From NCBI GenBank assembly GCA_018241265.1, contig JAFEEF010000045.1, positions 1-34,824 of the forward strand: a DNA stretch of 34,824 nucleotides. Reading direction: 5' to 3'. Below, piece by piece: positions 34,207 through 34,824 of the stretch (its first letter is position 1; every line of letters begins with the position of its first letter). The position numbers and the translations under genes were made by a program. The notes beneath the pieces are model-generated. The model did not search any database and was not told the origin of the DNA. It saw nothing but the letters and a program-made list of their open reading frames with translations. This DNA comes from Pseudomonadota bacterium (GTDB lineage: Bacteria; Pseudomonadota; Gammaproteobacteria; Burkholderiales; Burkholderiaceae_C).

Positions 34207-34824
34207 TCAAGCCACCGGCTTGCCGCGCGCGTCCAGCCCGGTCCAGAGCTGGTCGAGGTGGGTGAATTTCCACTGGCTGTTCGACTCGCGCCCGACGATG
34301 CGATCGCTGCAGTGCGGCGCGCTGGTGTCGATCACCTCGACCTTGATCGGCATCTGCGACTTGGTCGAGAAGAACACCTTGACCTTGGGCTTCACGAGCG
34401 AGCCCTCGGTCTGCTCGACGACGACACCGAGCCGGCCCGACTCCATGCGCACCAGCGAGCCGGTCGGGTAGATGCCCAGGCTCTTCACGAAGGCGGCGAG
34501 CATCGCCGGATCGAACTGGCCGGACTTGCTCCATTCGGCCATGCGCGCGACCGACTCGGCCGGATCCCAGCCGGCCTTGTAGGGCCGGTTGGAGGTGATC
34601 GCATCGTAGACGTCGCAGACCGCGCCCATGCGCGCTGCCAGGGTCAGCGCGTCGCCCGACAGGCCGTGCGGATAGCCCTTGCCGTCCGGGCGCTCATGGT
34701 GGTGCAGGCAGACGTCGAGCGCGATCGTGGTGACGCCCTTGCCGTCGCGCAGCAGGTCGTGGCCGCGCTCCGGATGGCCCTTCATCACGGCGTACTCGGC
34801 ATCGGTCAGCTTGCCGGGCTTGTT
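34207..34824 (-). CDS. HD-GYP domain c-di-GMP phosphodiesterase, C-terminal part (start beyond window)
   Basis: The last 205 residues of a protein whose 5' end is outside the window; the frame is open to the edge (NKPGKLTDAEYAVMKGHP). It carries the HHE...DGxGYP signature (HHHERPDGKGYPHGLSGDAL) followed by ARMGAVCDVYDAITSNRPYK, both diagnostic of HD-GYP domains, which hydrolyse c-di-GMP. The HD dyad itself lies upstream of the visible part. After the domain come about 100 residues with a beta-rich segment (GSLVRMESGRLGVVVEQTEGSLVKPKVKVFFSTK), as in many stand-alone HD-GYP proteins. Together with the PilZ protein it suggests c-di-GMP control of motility. Confidence 0.9.
   Translation of the reverse strand, partial: NKPGKLTDAEYAVMKGHPERGHDLLRDGKGVTTIALDVCLHHHERPDGKGYPHGLSGDALTLAARMGAVCDVYDAITSNRPYKAGWDPAESVARMAEWSKSGQFDPAMLAAFVKSLGIYPTGSLVRMESGRLGVVVEQTEGSLVKPKVKVFFSTKSQMPIKVEVIDTSAPHCSDRIVGRESNSQWKFTHLDQLWTGLDARGKPVA

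Overview
The window comes from a high-G+C, flagellated proteobacterium. A Burkholderiales-type betaproteobacterium is most likely: it combines the FlhDC master regulator, motAB directly downstream of flhDC, a split fliE / fliFGHIJK / fliLMNOPQR layout, a PEP-CTERM protein and GT41-type glycosyltransferases beside the flagellins. The organism is inferred from gene content only. About 26 kb is one flagellar gene cluster. The last 8 kb holds a PEP-CTERM protein, a peptide-transporter binding protein, a lipid/polyketide-type operon and a partial HD-GYP protein.

Region 1 (1-3285, minus strand): flhD-flhC, a rho-independent terminator, then motA-motB-cheY driven by a sigma-28 (FliA)-type promoter; cheY is cut by the window edge. 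Region 2 (3467-7879, minus strand): three glycosyl/methyl-transferase genes coupled by 4-base ATGA overlaps (TPR-GT41, GT2, and a GT32-methyltransferase fusion), ending in a terminator. They sit between flhDC and the flagellins and probably modify the flagellar filament.

Region 3 (8000-14127, plus strand): two very similar short flagellins (279 and 280 aa), fliD, fliS, fliT, a YcgR-type PilZ protein and an unrecognised 85-aa gene. I found a consistent sigma-28 motif, TCAAG-(3 nt)-N11-(G/A)(C/T)CGA-like, before motA, fliC1, fliD, fliS and the 85-aa gene, each time with an 11-nt spacer. fliC2 has no convincing copy. Region 4 (14333-25983): fliE (minus), then fliFGHIJK and fliLMNOPQR (plus), with frequent overlaps; these encode the MS ring, C ring, export ATPase complex, hook-length control and export gate. 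flhB, flhA, fliA and the flg genes are not present.

Region 5 (26118-34071): a PEP-CTERM secreted protein whose 3' end overlaps that of a convergent family-5 peptide-binding protein gene, then a minus-strand operon: fatty-acyl-AMP ligase, membrane desaturase, stand-alone acyl carrier protein, and a short type I PKS with a ketosynthase, a collapsed acyltransferase remnant and an unassigned helical tail. The order ligase-desaturase-ACP resembles cassettes that load and desaturate a fatty acyl chain on a dedicated ACP. The PKS is odd: its ketosynthase has Asn in place of the first catalytic His. This operon is the best candidate for an undescribed system here. The window ends (34207-34824) inside an HD-GYP gene. 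I saw no tRNA, rRNA, insertion sequence or CRISPR array.
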